DNA from: Gemmatimonadaceae bacterium
GTDB taxonomy: Bacteria; Gemmatimonadota; Gemmatimonadetes; Gemmatimonadales; Gemmatimonadaceae
Reading direction: 5' to 3'
DNA: 46,006 nucleotides
Assembly (NCBI GenBank): GCA_022843265.1
Contig: JALHNZ010000026.1
Span: forward strand, 1-46,006
Shown here: one piece after another, positions 17,898 through 25,473 of the stretch
Layout of the letters: the number at the start of each line of letters is the position of its first letter
Position numbering within the stretch: the stretch's first letter is position 1
Notes under the pieces: generated by a model
Databases searched by the model: none
What the model was told of the DNA's origin: nothing
Seen by the model: the letters and a program-made list of their open reading frames with translations, nothing else
Position numbers and translations under genes: made by a program

Positions 17898-17904
17898 CAG
17901 ACTG

Positions 17905-19767
17905 GTGCAATCTGTGCCCACCCGCGTCGCCCTGCGACGCTTGCTCCCATACTTTCGCCCGTACAAACGGGGTGTCACGCTCGGCCTGGTGTTCGTGGTC
18001 GCAGCGTCGGCCGCGGCAAACTCGATTCCCGCGCTTCTGCGACGGGCAATCGATGCCATGGAGGGCACCCCTCAAGATGGTGACATATGGCCAATCGCCG
18101 CAGTGATGCTGGTCACGGCTTTGATTGCGGGCGCGTTTCGATTTGGTATGCGCGAACTGCTCAACAGCATCAGTCGACGTATTGAAACGGACCTGCGGCG
18201 TGACGTTCTGAGCCGATTACTACTGCTCGACGCGGCATGGTACGGCCGCATGCGCACCGGCGACCTGATGGCGCGACTGACGAATGATGTGCAGGCGGTG
18301 CGCATGGCCACAGGGCCGGCCATCATGTATTTCGTGAACACGATATTCGGTGCGTTGTTTGCACTCATCATGATGGTGCGCATCAGCCCGTCGCTGACAG
18401 GGGCCGCACTGCTACCAATGATTGGCCTGCCGTTCCTGATGATCAAACTTGGACGTGCGGTGCATCAGCGGTTTGAGTCGGTGCAGGAGCAGTTCAGTTC
18501 ACTTTCGGTACGGGCGCAGGAGAACTTGTCAGGCGTGCGCATCGTGCGCGCGTATCAGCAGGAGAACGCCGAGATTGAACGGTTTGCGGCGGCGGGCGAG
18601 GAATACCTGCAACGCAATCTTCGGCTGGCAAAGCTGAATGGTTTGATGAATCCCGGGTTCGCGCTGCTCGCCGGACTGGGCGGCGCCATCACGATCGGTC
18701 TGGGCGGACGTCAGCTCATCGATGGTACGCTCACGATCGGCGGCTTTGTGGCGTTCGGCATCTATCTGGCAATGCTCACCTGGCCACTGATTGCCCTGGG
18801 TTGGACGATCAATCTGTTTCAGCGCGGCGCGGCATCGATGGGGCGCGTGATGGAATTGCTCGACGCACAGCCGTTGCAGGTGCGTGATAATGGGATGGGC
18901 GCCTTGCCTGCGTCCAGCGGCGGACGCACGATCGCGTTTCGCAATGTGTGGTTCGCGTATGAAGAACCGGGTGCGACCGAACCACGCTGGGTGCTGCGCG
19001 ATGTCTCGTTCACGGTGCCCGCCGGACAAACGCTCGCGATTGTTGGTGCAACCGGCAGCGGCAAGAGCGCCCTGCTCGACTTGATTCCCCGTTTGTTTGA
19101 ACCGCAGCGCGGTGAGGTACTGCTCGACAACGTACCAATCCAATCGGTACCGTTGGCGGTCCTGCGCGAACAGATCGGGTACGTGCCGCAGGACACGCTG
19201 CTTTTCTCCGAGACCATTGGCACGAACGTGGCCTACGGTATTGACCAGGCGCGCCGCATGATGCGTGATGGCCCGGTTGATACCGCCGAGCCAATCACGC
19301 ACACCGCCGAGCACGCATTGCCGCGCGGCGATGACGTGATTCCCGAGGTGATTGAAGCCACGCAAATTGCGCAGCTTGCCGATACGGTGTCGGCACTGCC
19401 CGAGGGCTTTGCGACACCGCTTGGTGAACGCGGCATCAATTTGTCGGGCGGACAAAAACAGCGCACGGCGCTGGCGCGTGCGCTGGCCCGGTCACCGCGG
19501 GTGGTTCTACTCGACGATGCCCTCTCCGCCGTGGACACACAGACCGAAGCCGCGATTTTGCGCGGACTGCGCGGCGCACTGTCAGGGCGCACGGCCATTA
19601 TCGCATCGCATCGCGTAAGCGCAGTGCGCGATGCCGACTGGATTCTCGTGCTCGATGACGGCGCGGTGGTAGAACAGGGGAAACACGACGAGCTGATGCA
19701 ACGCGACGGGCGTTATGCGCAGCTGTTGCGCCGTCAGCAGCTGTTGGAGCAGGTCGAGGCCGCGTAG
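17905..19767 (+). CDS. ABC exporter half-transporter (membrane domain fused to ATPase)
   Basis: A 620-aa type IV (MsbA-like) exporter subunit, expected to act as a homodimer in the inner membrane. An N-terminal six-helix domain (about 15-300) is followed by the ATPase with Walker A GATGSGKSALLDL, Q-loop YVPQDTLLFSE, signature LSGGQKQRTALARAL, Walker B RVVLLDDALSAVD and H-loop IIASHRVS. Between the Q-loop and the signature, around IDQARRMMRDGPVDTAEPIT, there is an insertion relative to typical members. The substrate (lipid, drug or peptide) cannot be told from sequence. The GTG at 17905 lacks a strong ribosome binding site; a second GTG nine bases on is possible. Confidence 0.93.
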   Translation: MQSVPTRVALRRLLPYFRPYKRGVTLGLVFVVAASAAANSIPALLRRAIDAMEGTPQDGDIWPIAAVMLVTALIAGAFRFGMRELLNSISRRIETDLRRDVLSRLLLLDAAWYGRMRTGDLMARLTNDVQAVRMATGPAIMYFVNTIFGALFALIMMVRISPSLTGAALLPMIGLPFLMIKLGRAVHQRFESVQEQFSSLSVRAQENLSGVRIVRAYQQENAEIERFAAAGEEYLQRNLRLAKLNGLMNPGFALLAGLGGAITIGLGGRQLIDGTLTIGGFVAFGIYLAMLTWPLIALGWTINLFQRGAASMGRVMELLDAQPLQVRDNGMGALPASSGGRTIAFRNVWFAYEEPGATEPRWVLRDVSFTVPAGQTLAIVGATGSGKSALLDLIPRLFEPQRGEVLLDNVPIQSVPLAVLREQIGYVPQDTLLFSETIGTNVAYGIDQARRMMRDGPVDTAEPITHTAEHALPRGDDVIPEVIEATQIAQLADTVSALPEGFATPLGERGINLSGGQKQRTALARALARSPRVVLLDDALSAVDTQTEAAILRGLRGALSGRTAIIASHRVSAVRDADWILVLDDGAVVEQGKHDELMQRDGRYAQLLRRQQLLEQVEAA

Positions 19768-19928
19768 TTCGATGCATGCCTCAGGCGCGAACGTGCGGTA
19801 TGTCACGTGAATGGCGCGTTTTTTCCGATTCGCCAGCGCGCATGAATCCAGTTTGAATCCGGGCGTCGTACGCAGTCCGTGGCACACGAAAGCGTGTGCA
19901 CGAGACCATTTGCGTCCGGAGGATTTTC

Positions 19929-20672
19929 ATGTCAGAGCGTCAGCCCCTCGTCATTGGCGATGGCGGACTACTTACGTCGCACCGCACGCGACGCGAAATG
20001 TTCAAACTCATGGCCGCAGGCGGCGTGGCGATGCTGCTGCCGTCCATGCTGGCCGGTTGCAGCGACGACAACATGGTGGGGCCGGGTGAGCCCGGCACCG
20101 GTACGCCGCTCACGATTGACTTCGCGCGCGGTGACCTTGCCATTCTGCAGTTCGCGTACGCGCTTGAGCAGCTGGAAGCGGATTTCTACATTCGCGTAGT
20201 GAACGGCCTGAGCAGCTCGGGCCTCAGCATGGCCGAACAGGCCGTGATGGTCGACCTGCGCAATCACGAAGTGCTGCATCGTGAACTGTTCAAGGCGGCA
20301 CTTGGCCCGTCAAATGATTTCACAATCAGCACGGTGTACCCGGGCGTGAACTTCAGCAACCGCCAGTCGATTCTCGAAGCGGCGCGTGGCTTTGAAGACC
20401 TGGGTGTTGCGGCGTACAACGGCGCTGCGCAGTACATCACCGATCCGGGCACGCTCACGCTCGCGGGCAAGATCGTGTCGGTGGAAGCGCGTCACGCCTC
20501 GGCGATTCGCGACCTGTTGCAGCCGAACACCACGGCGTTTGCACCGAATGCATTCGATGATGTGTTCAGCCCGAGCAAGGTAGGTGCCGCGGCGCAGGGT
20601 TTCGTGACGCAGCGGCTGACGCTGGCCAATGCGCCCTCGTCGTTCGTGCAAGGTCCCAATAACAACGGCTGA
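19929..20672 (+). CDS. Tat-exported ferritin-like lipoprotein
   Basis: A 247-aa protein with a twin-arginine-type signal (TRREMFKLMAAGGVAMLLPS) that also carries a lipobox (MLAGC). The mature domain has two ferritin-like helix pairs with Glu and His at expected metal positions: AILQFAYALEQLEADFYIRV, LRNHEVLHRELFKAAL, FEDLGVAAYNGAAQYI and VSVEARHASAIRDLL. This matches the Ferritin_2 domain family, which includes plant desiccation-related proteins. Iron or manganese binding is inferred. The ATG at 19929 follows GGAGGA at 5-6 nt, and the upstream frame is discarded. A hairpin (CACACG/CGTGTG) sits in the 5' leader. The next ferritin-like gene starts 11 bp downstream. Confidence 0.88.
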   Translation: MSERQPLVIGDGGLLTSHRTRREMFKLMAAGGVAMLLPSMLAGCSDDNMVGPGEPGTGTPLTIDFARGDLAILQFAYALEQLEADFYIRVVNGLSSSGLSMAEQAVMVDLRNHEVLHRELFKAALGPSNDFTISTVYPGVNFSNRQSILEAARGFEDLGVAAYNGAAQYITDPGTLTLAGKIVSVEARHASAIRDLLQPNTTAFAPNAFDDVFSPSKVGAAAQGFVTQRLTLANAPSSFVQGPNNNG

Positions 20673-20683
20673 GGAAATCACTT

Positions 20684-21337
20684 ATGCAACAGCAGTCTGT
20701 AACGCTTGAGGTGCTGCAGTTCGCCCTCCTGCTCGAATATCTGGAAGCCGATTTTTATGCGCGTGGCATGGCCGCACCGGGGTTGATCCCAACGGCCGAT
20801 CGTGCAGTGTTCGGTCTGATCGCCGAGCATGAAGCCGTACACGTGAGCACACTGCGCGCGTTGATCACGGCATCAGGCAACACGCCGATCGTGAAGCCGA
20901 CGTTCGATTTCACGGCGCGTGGTGCGCTGGCGGGCTTCAACTTTGGACCTGCGCAGTACGAGACGTTCAAGGCGCTGGCGATGGCGTTTGAGGACACCGG
21001 CGTACGTGCGTACAAAGGTCAGGCGGCGCGTCTGATCCCCGACAAGGCGGCACTCACCGCGGCGCTTTCGATTCACTCCGTGGAAGCGCGGCATGCGGCG
21101 CAGGTTCGCCGGATGCGTGGCAAGAAAGGTTGGGTCGTGGGGAACAGCCGTGAAGATCTGCCGGCGTTTACGCAGGGGATCTATGACGGGGAAGACAATC
21201 TCACGCAGGGCGGGGTGAACATCACCACGCTCCCGATGGCGGCGATGTTCGGTGGATCGGCGGCCGCGACGGAGGCGTTCGATGAGCCGCTCACGTTGCA
21301 GCAGGTCACGGCGATCGTGGGTCCGTTCATCGTCTAA
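20684..21337 (+). CDS. ferritin-like domain protein, cytoplasmic or exported as partner
   Basis: A 217-aa Ferritin_2-type protein with the same plan as its upstream neighbour (LEVLQFALLLEYLEADFYAR, IAEHEAVHVSTLRALI, AFEDTGVRAYKGQAARL, HSVEARHAAQVRRMRGKKGW) but with no signal peptide. The pair probably arose by duplication. Twin-arginine substrates sometimes carry signal-less partners across the membrane, so it could be co-exported as a complex; that is inference. Shine-Dalgarno AGGAAA precedes the ATG. The stop codon lies inside the outer arm of the inverted repeat at 21336. Confidence 0.88.
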   Translation: MQQQSVTLEVLQFALLLEYLEADFYARGMAAPGLIPTADRAVFGLIAEHEAVHVSTLRALITASGNTPIVKPTFDFTARGALAGFNFGPAQYETFKALAMAFEDTGVRAYKGQAARLIPDKAALTAALSIHSVEARHAAQVRRMRGKKGWVVGNSREDLPAFTQGIYDGEDNLTQGGVNITTLPMAAMFGGSAAATEAFDEPLTLQQVTAIVGPFIV

Positions 21338-21417
21338 CTGCAAAAGCGTTTACCACGGAGGCACGGAGGCACGGAGAACAGCATGCTTTTCTCCGTGTCT
21401 CCGTGGTGAATGCAGTT
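21336..21417. repeat. imperfect inverted repeat built from CACGGAGG units
   Basis: AACTGCA (21336-21342) pairs with TGCAGTT (21411-21417). Inside, three CACGGAG units (21352-21377) face two on the opposite strand (21389-21407), giving a long stem with few mismatches. It lies immediately after the ferritin-like gene and may end its transcript, although no T-run follows. Confidence 0.75.
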
Positions 21418-21440
21418 TCGGTGCTCGTTGTAACTGCATG

Positions 21441-21566
21441 AAACGCAGAGACGCAGAGACTGCATGTTGGAGCAAGATTGCGGCTGAAAAATTTTACGAA
21501 TTGAAACAGCTCGGCACCGCAGCGACTTCACGCGTCGCGACATGCAGTCTCCGCGTCTCTGCGTTT
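21441..21566. repeat. 27-bp inverted repeat flanking a 72-bp spacer
   Basis: The arm at 21441-21467 (AAACGCAGAGACGCAGAGAC, then TGCATGT) matches the reverse complement of 21540-21566 at 26 of 27 positions. The spacer is AT-richer than the surroundings and has no ORF. It is the second such element in the gap between two convergent genes. Confidence 0.8.
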
Positions 21567-21612
21567 ACGGCTGTTCCGATCTCCGCCCCAGCACCACCGC
21601 CGCCGACAACGA

Positions 21613-22335
21613 CTACAGCCGATCCCGCAAGAAGTCCGGCGTGAACTGGTCGAGGTACCCAGCCAGCATCGTGAACCAGTTCGTGAGCATCAGCACACCC
21701 ACGATGATCAGCAGCACGCCACTGATCTTGTTCACCAGTCCCATATGTTTGCGAAACTTCTGGAACGCGCCGAGAAACCGCTCCATCAACAGCGCGCTCA
21801 ACAGAAACGGAACAGCCAGGCCGAGCGAGTACGTCGCGAGCAACCCCATGCCGTGCGAGACGTTTCCACTCGTTCCCGCGTACGTGAGAATCGCGCCGAG
21901 GATCGGCCCGATGCAGGGCGTCCACCCTGCCCCGAACGCGATACCGACGATTACCGTGCCGAGGTATCCCACCGGCTTGTCCGAGAGATGAAACCGTGTG
22001 TCCTTGCTCATCATGCCCATGTTGAGCACACCGAGCATGTACAACCCGAAGATGATGACGAGCACTCCACCAATGCGCGTAATCCAATCACGGTAGCCGA
22101 GCAGCAGATTGCCGAGCGCCGTGGCACTGGCACCGAGCGCAATGAAGATGAGCGAGAACCCGAACACGAAGAGCAGCGCGTGCGTGAGCGTGGTGCGCCG
22201 GGAACGCGTGACGTCTTCAAAGCCCATCCCCGTAATGAACGTGATGTAGCTCGGAATGAGCGGCAGCACACACGGTGACAGAAAACTCAGCAAACCCGCG
22301 GTAAACGCGATCGCGAGGCCAAGGGTTGGTTCCAT
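21613..22335 (-). CDS. ccdA: CcdA-type cytochrome c biogenesis / thiol-reductant transporter
   Basis: A 240-aa inner-membrane protein with six hydrophobic segments. It moves reducing equivalents from cytoplasmic thioredoxin to periplasmic thiol proteins, as in cytochrome c maturation. The first conserved Cys is in LSFLSPCVLPLIPSYI and the second in FGAGWTPCIGPILGAIL, the redox pair of the DsbD/CcdA family. The C-terminal helix (VLLIIVGVLMLTNWFTML) is followed by a short tail. It begins 28 bp after the Fur-family gene and is probably co-transcribed with it. Confidence 0.93.
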   Translation of the reverse strand: MEPTLGLAIAFTAGLLSFLSPCVLPLIPSYITFITGMGFEDVTRSRRTTLTHALLFVFGFSLIFIALGASATALGNLLLGYRDWITRIGGVLVIIFGLYMLGVLNMGMMSKDTRFHLSDKPVGYLGTVIVGIAFGAGWTPCIGPILGAILTYAGTSGNVSHGMGLLATYSLGLAVPFLLSALLMERFLGAFQKFRKHMGLVNKISGVLLIIVGVLMLTNWFTMLAGYLDQFTPDFLRDRL

Positions 22336-22363
22336 AATGGCTCTTCAGGTAGGCCGAACGCGA

Positions 22364-22852
22364 TTAGCGCTCAGGCGTGGTGCGCGTGCCTCGGCGACAG
22401 GCCCCGCATACGCCCTGAATGACCAGGCGATGGCGGTGCCGCGCAAAGTCATGCGCTTCGGCAATGATGGTCGTCATGCGTTCCAACCGTTCGTCGCGAA
22501 ACTCTTCAACGGCACCGCACACCGTGCACAACAGGTGTTCATGATGCGGCACATCACGCGCCGCTTCAAACCGTCTGAAGCCTTCCCCAAAATCGCGTTC
22601 GACCACGAGGCCGCTGCGAACCAGTAAATCCAATGTGCGATACACTGTCGCAGTACCCGCTTTGTCGCCGTGCGATGACAAGTGTTGTGCGACTTCTTCA
22701 GCCGAGAGATGCTGTGCCGAACCGATCACCACTTCGGCAATCGCCAGACGTTGCGCCGTGACGGGCAGGTTGTGCTCGCGCAGCCACGAGCGGAATCCTT
22801 CCCGCCCCTGCTGCGCCGTGCGCGACGTGCCCACCATTGGCGCGGAAGTCAT
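22364..22852 (-). CDS. Fur-family transcriptional regulator
   Basis: A 162-aa metal-responsive repressor. The N-terminal winged helix has LREHNLPVTAQRLAIAEVVI, HLSAEEVAQHLSS and GTATVYRTLDLLVRSGLV, the DNA-recognition region. The C-terminal dimer domain has DVPHHEHLLCTVCGAVEEF with metal-binding His/Cys, and a second CxxC in GVCGACRRG that with the first would hold a structural zinc. Whether it senses iron, zinc, manganese or peroxide (Fur, Zur, Mur, PerR) cannot be decided by eye. Its start overlaps the upstream 140-aa gene by 4 bp (ATGA). Confidence 0.92.
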   Translation of the reverse strand: MTSAPMVGTSRTAQQGREGFRSWLREHNLPVTAQRLAIAEVVIGSAQHLSAEEVAQHLSSHGDKAGTATVYRTLDLLVRSGLVVERDFGEGFRRFEAARDVPHHEHLLCTVCGAVEEFRDERLERMTTIIAEAHDFARHRHRLVIQGVCGACRRGTRTTPER

Positions 22853-23271
22853 TCCGTGTCCGTGGCTTCCAGACGCAGTACATGCGTGAGCGCATTCGCG
22901 TCGTAACGCATCGGATCATCCAGATCGCCGCTGCGACGCTGCACGCCACGTACCACTGTTTCCACCGTAATGAGCGGCGCATCGGCCTCGGCCACACATT
23001 CAAACTCCCAGCGGCCACGATCGGGTCCCTTCACCACCAGTCGATAGCGCGCCGTGTACACCGTATGTCGCGTAGCCTCCGTGCGCTCGCCAGCCTCCGG
23101 CCACACCGCGATCACCGCGACGCCGGTTTCGTACACACCCTGTCGAAGCGCGGTGAACAAGTGCAGTTCGGCGATACGCGCCACCGGCACCTCAGCGACA
23201 ACGGCGCGAAGAAAGCGCTCCGCCGTTTCGGTGACGGGACGTCGGTTATCGGCAGACACAGGCGCCGTCAT
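22849..23271 (-). CDS. conserved-looking protein of unknown function
   Basis: A 140-aa cytoplasmic protein without a signal or membrane segment. Its middle alternates beta strands (IAELHLFTALRQGVYETGVA, RHTVYTARYRLVVKGPDRGR, WEFECVAEADAPLITVETVV). No family is recognised. It sits between a 75-aa ORF (6-bp gap) and the Fur-family gene (4-bp overlap), so its product is probably made together with the regulator. Confidence 0.75.
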   Translation of the reverse strand: MTAPVSADNRRPVTETAERFLRAVVAEVPVARIAELHLFTALRQGVYETGVAVIAVWPEAGERTEATRHTVYTARYRLVVKGPDRGRWEFECVAEADAPLITVETVVRGVQRRSGDLDDPMRYDANALTHVLRLEATDTE

Positions 23272-23277
23272 CGGCCA

Positions 23278-23505
23278 TTACTCGCGAAAGCCGCCGTGGG
23301 GCGGCACAGGTGGGTCTGAGAGGTCACGACGGAGTGCAAAGGGTTCGGCGGAGGCGTACGAGAGGGTACCTCGCGCATCGCGTAGGCGTTCTGCTGGTCG
23401 AGTGGAAGATCGCCTGCGCGCACCCGCTGCTACAAGCGTCAGATGCGTGATCCAAGGGCGCCTGCAGTGCCACGGCACCAACACGACAGCACTCGCCAAG
23501 GCCAC
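23278..23505 (-). CDS. small hypothetical protein at the head of the Fur operon
   Basis: A 75-codon frame starting GTG, ending 6 bp before the 140-aa gene. The C-terminal half (LRDARGTLSYASAEPFALRR, DLSDPPVPPHGGFRE) looks like real protein sequence; the N-terminal half is hydrophobic then Arg-rich and less convincing. The GTG lies about 25 bp below the palindrome at 23530, so the transcript would have a very short leader. It could also be the remnant of a longer gene. Confidence 0.45.
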   Translation of the reverse strand: MALASAVVLVPWHCRRPWITHLTLVAAGARRRSSTRPAERLRDARGTLSYASAEPFALRRDLSDPPVPPHGGFRE

Positions 23506-23529
23506 ACGACCCGTTAGACGCCCTTGTGC

Positions 23530-23547
23530 TATCTTAGAACTAAGATA
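23530..23547. promoter_or_regulatory. 18-bp palindromic operator between divergent fur-operon and yceI-like gene
   Basis: TATCTTAGaaCTAAGATA is a perfect 8-2-8 inverted repeat. It lies inside a plus-strand promoter-like pair, TTGTGC (23524-23529) and TATATT (23546-23551), with 16 bp spacing; on the minus strand TAAGAT (with CTTACA upstream) could be the opposing -10. A bound dimer would block both. The shape resembles MarR-family boxes of the TATCTxxA type and is also compatible with a Fur-family site, so the regulator is uncertain. Confidence 0.7.
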
Positions 23548-23625
23548 TATTTCAGTGTAAGACGCGATTCGGCGGGTTTAGCCGCTCTGGATTGCCACAG
23601 CCCTCAGTCTATCGGAGCCCTTCAT

Positions 23626-24210
23626 ATGTCGTTTGCTCGTATCAGCGCGGTGCTCGCGCTCCCGTTCGTGCTCGTCGCCGCGAATCCGTTCTCAGCGGCC
23701 GCCCCTCGCCCGCATACGGTCGATAAAGCCCACAGCCAGATCAACTTCATTGCCGAATCGCGCCTGATTGACGCGCGCGGTCACTTTGAAACGTGGGACG
23801 CCACGATTTCGCTCGATCCGCAGAACATGGCGGCGTCGTCTGTGAGCCTTTCCATCGACGCGGCCAGCATTGATACGCGCGTTGAGCGTCGTGATGGACA
23901 CCTGAAGAGCGCAGACTTTTTTGACGTCGAGAAGTTCCCGAAGATCACGTTCGTCTCAACGGCGGTTCGACCGAAGACGGCGAACACACTCGACATCGAA
24001 GGCAACCTCACCATTCGCGGCACGACCAAGCGCATTGTGATTCCGGCGTCGATGGTGTTTTACGAAGCAGGCACCGGCCGTTTCCGCGGTGAGTTCGTGA
24101 TCAAGCGCAAGGAGTACGGCGTGGCGTACGACTCGAACGTGAATCCAATCAAGGACGACGTGACCGTGCAGTGGGATTTCGCGATCAACGATCCGGCCGC
24201 GAAGAAGTAA
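23626..24210 (+). CDS. YceI-family secreted lipid-binding-type protein
   Basis: A 194-aa periplasmic protein with a signal peptide (MSFARISAVLALPFVLVAAN). The mature part is the YceI lipocalin-like barrel: HTVDKAHSQINFIAESRLID, DGHLKSADFFDVEKFPKITF, GNLTIRGTTKRIVIPASMVF and a C-terminal VQWDFAINDPA. Known members bind isoprenoid lipids such as polyprenols or quinones; the ligand here is unknown. The ATG at 23626 has GGAG about 9 nt upstream, and residues encoded before it are leader. Divergent from the Fur operon across the palindrome at 23530. Confidence 0.92.
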   Translation: MSFARISAVLALPFVLVAANPFSAAAPRPHTVDKAHSQINFIAESRLIDARGHFETWDATISLDPQNMAASSVSLSIDAASIDTRVERRDGHLKSADFFDVEKFPKITFVSTAVRPKTANTLDIEGNLTIRGTTKRIVIPASMVFYEAGTGRFRGEFVIKRKEYGVAYDSNVNPIKDDVTVQWDFAINDPAAKK

Positions 24211-24229
24211 ACGTCAGCTCGCGGCAGAC

Positions 24230-24268
24230 AAGGCCCTCACGCAGCGATCAGCGCTGCGCGAGGGCCTT
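24230..24268. terminator. rho-independent terminator shared with the 3' end of the convergent aminotransferase gene
   Basis: AAGGCCCTC.CGCAGCG pairs with its complement ending GAGGGCCTT around loop ATCA. The loop holds the stop codon of the minus-strand aminotransferase (24250-24248). T residues follow on the plus side, so it mainly serves the YceI-like gene. Confidence 0.8.
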
Positions 24269-25423
24269 TGCCACATTCGCGAGCACCGGCGCCGGCTGCA
24301 CCAGCGAAATACGAAACCGTCCGCGGCCCGCTTCGCCAAAGGCAATGCCAGGCGTGATCACGATATTGTGTGCCTGCAGACAGTGATCCACCCAGCCCCA
24401 GTCGTCGTACCCCTCGGGCACGGTGAGCCACAGGTACATCGTGGCGCGTGGCGACTGCACGGCCCAACCGTTCGCGTGAAACGCGTTCACGAGCGCGTCG
24501 CGCCGCGCTGCATACTCCGCGACAATCGGCTTGACCAACGCACGATAGTTCGTGAAGGCCACAGCGGCGCCAAGCTGCGGCAATGTCGCCGCACCATAGC
24601 CGACATTGCTGCGATACGCGTCAAGCGCATTGATCGCGTCGCGATTACCCACCACGACACCCACACGCGAACCCGCCATGTTGAAGCTCTTGGACGCGGA
24701 GTGCAGCTCAACCGTGCACTCCATCGCGCCTGGCACTTCGAGCGCACTCGGCGGCACAAATCCATCAAACGCCAGCTCCGCGTAGGCCAGATCACTCACG
24801 AGCAGAATGCTGTTGGCTCGCGCAAACTCAACGAGACGCGTCATCGCCGCAAGATCAACAATGGCCGTGGTGGGATTACACGGATAGTTCACAATCAAAA
24901 CGCGCGCGCGTGCGATATGCGCCGGATCAATGGCCTCAAGATCGAGCAAACCATCGGCGGTGAATGGCACCATGACGGCTTCGGCGCTCGCGAGCTGCGT
25001 GGCCCGCACGTACACCGGGTAATAGATCTCGGGCACCAGCACGACATCGCCCGGTTCGCAGATCGACAAAATAATTTCGGCCAGCCCTTCTTTGCTGCCG
25101 GCCACCGCCATGTAGTCGCGTTCGGGCTCGGTGTGTACGCCGAAACGATCGACCATGTAGTCCGCCATGGCACGCAGGAACTCCGGGTGACCGCGAAAGT
25201 GCGGATAGCCGCTCAGTTCAGGACGTGATGCCGCTTCGCGCAGCGCCTCGCGCACCGGCGCTGGTACCGCCTGATCCGGGCTGCCGATGCCAACGTCGAG
25301 CAACGGTCGCCCTGACGCACGATGCGCGCGTTTGCGCTGGTCCAGCTCCCAGAATACGTACTTGGGAATCGAGCGAATGAGCCGCGTGGGCTGAACCATG
25401 TGGGGCGAAGTCGTAAGAGACAT
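24248..25423 (-). CDS. PLP-dependent class I/II aminotransferase (LL-DAP aminotransferase-like)
   Basis: A 391-aa fold-type I aminotransferase. It has LLDVGIGSPDQAVPAPVREA near the N-terminus, AVAGSKEGLAEIILSICEPG (phosphate-binding region), VLIVNYPCNPTTAIVD with the NP(C)NP-type Asn, LLVSDLAYAELAFDG (Asp contacting the pyridine N) and HSASKSFNMAGSRVG with the PLP-binding Lys. It ends with the substrate carboxylate Arg in GRFRISLVQP. Overall it resembles LL-diaminopimelate or alanine-type aminotransferases, but substrate is not certain. It follows priA after 50 bp. An internal ATG at 25399 is an alternative start. Confidence 0.88.
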   Translation of the reverse strand: MSLTTSPHMVQPTRLIRSIPKYVFWELDQRKRAHRASGRPLLDVGIGSPDQAVPAPVREALREAASRPELSGYPHFRGHPEFLRAMADYMVDRFGVHTEPERDYMAVAGSKEGLAEIILSICEPGDVVLVPEIYYPVYVRATQLASAEAVMVPFTADGLLDLEAIDPAHIARARVLIVNYPCNPTTAIVDLAAMTRLVEFARANSILLVSDLAYAELAFDGFVPPSALEVPGAMECTVELHSASKSFNMAGSRVGVVVGNRDAINALDAYRSNVGYGAATLPQLGAAVAFTNYRALVKPIVAEYAARRDALVNAFHANGWAVQSPRATMYLWLTVPEGYDDWGWVDHCLQAHNIVITPGIAFGEAGRGRFRISLVQPAPVLANVAKALAQR

Positions 25424-25473
25424 GCGTGAAAGCTAGCCGGTGCGAGCGCGGCAAACGCGAGGTCCGTGCCCGT

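Noticed and set aside
23530-23547. Classical Fur box
   Set aside because: The 8-2-8 palindrome does not match the 19-bp GATAATGATAATCATTATC-type consensus, so it is reported only as an operator of undecided family.
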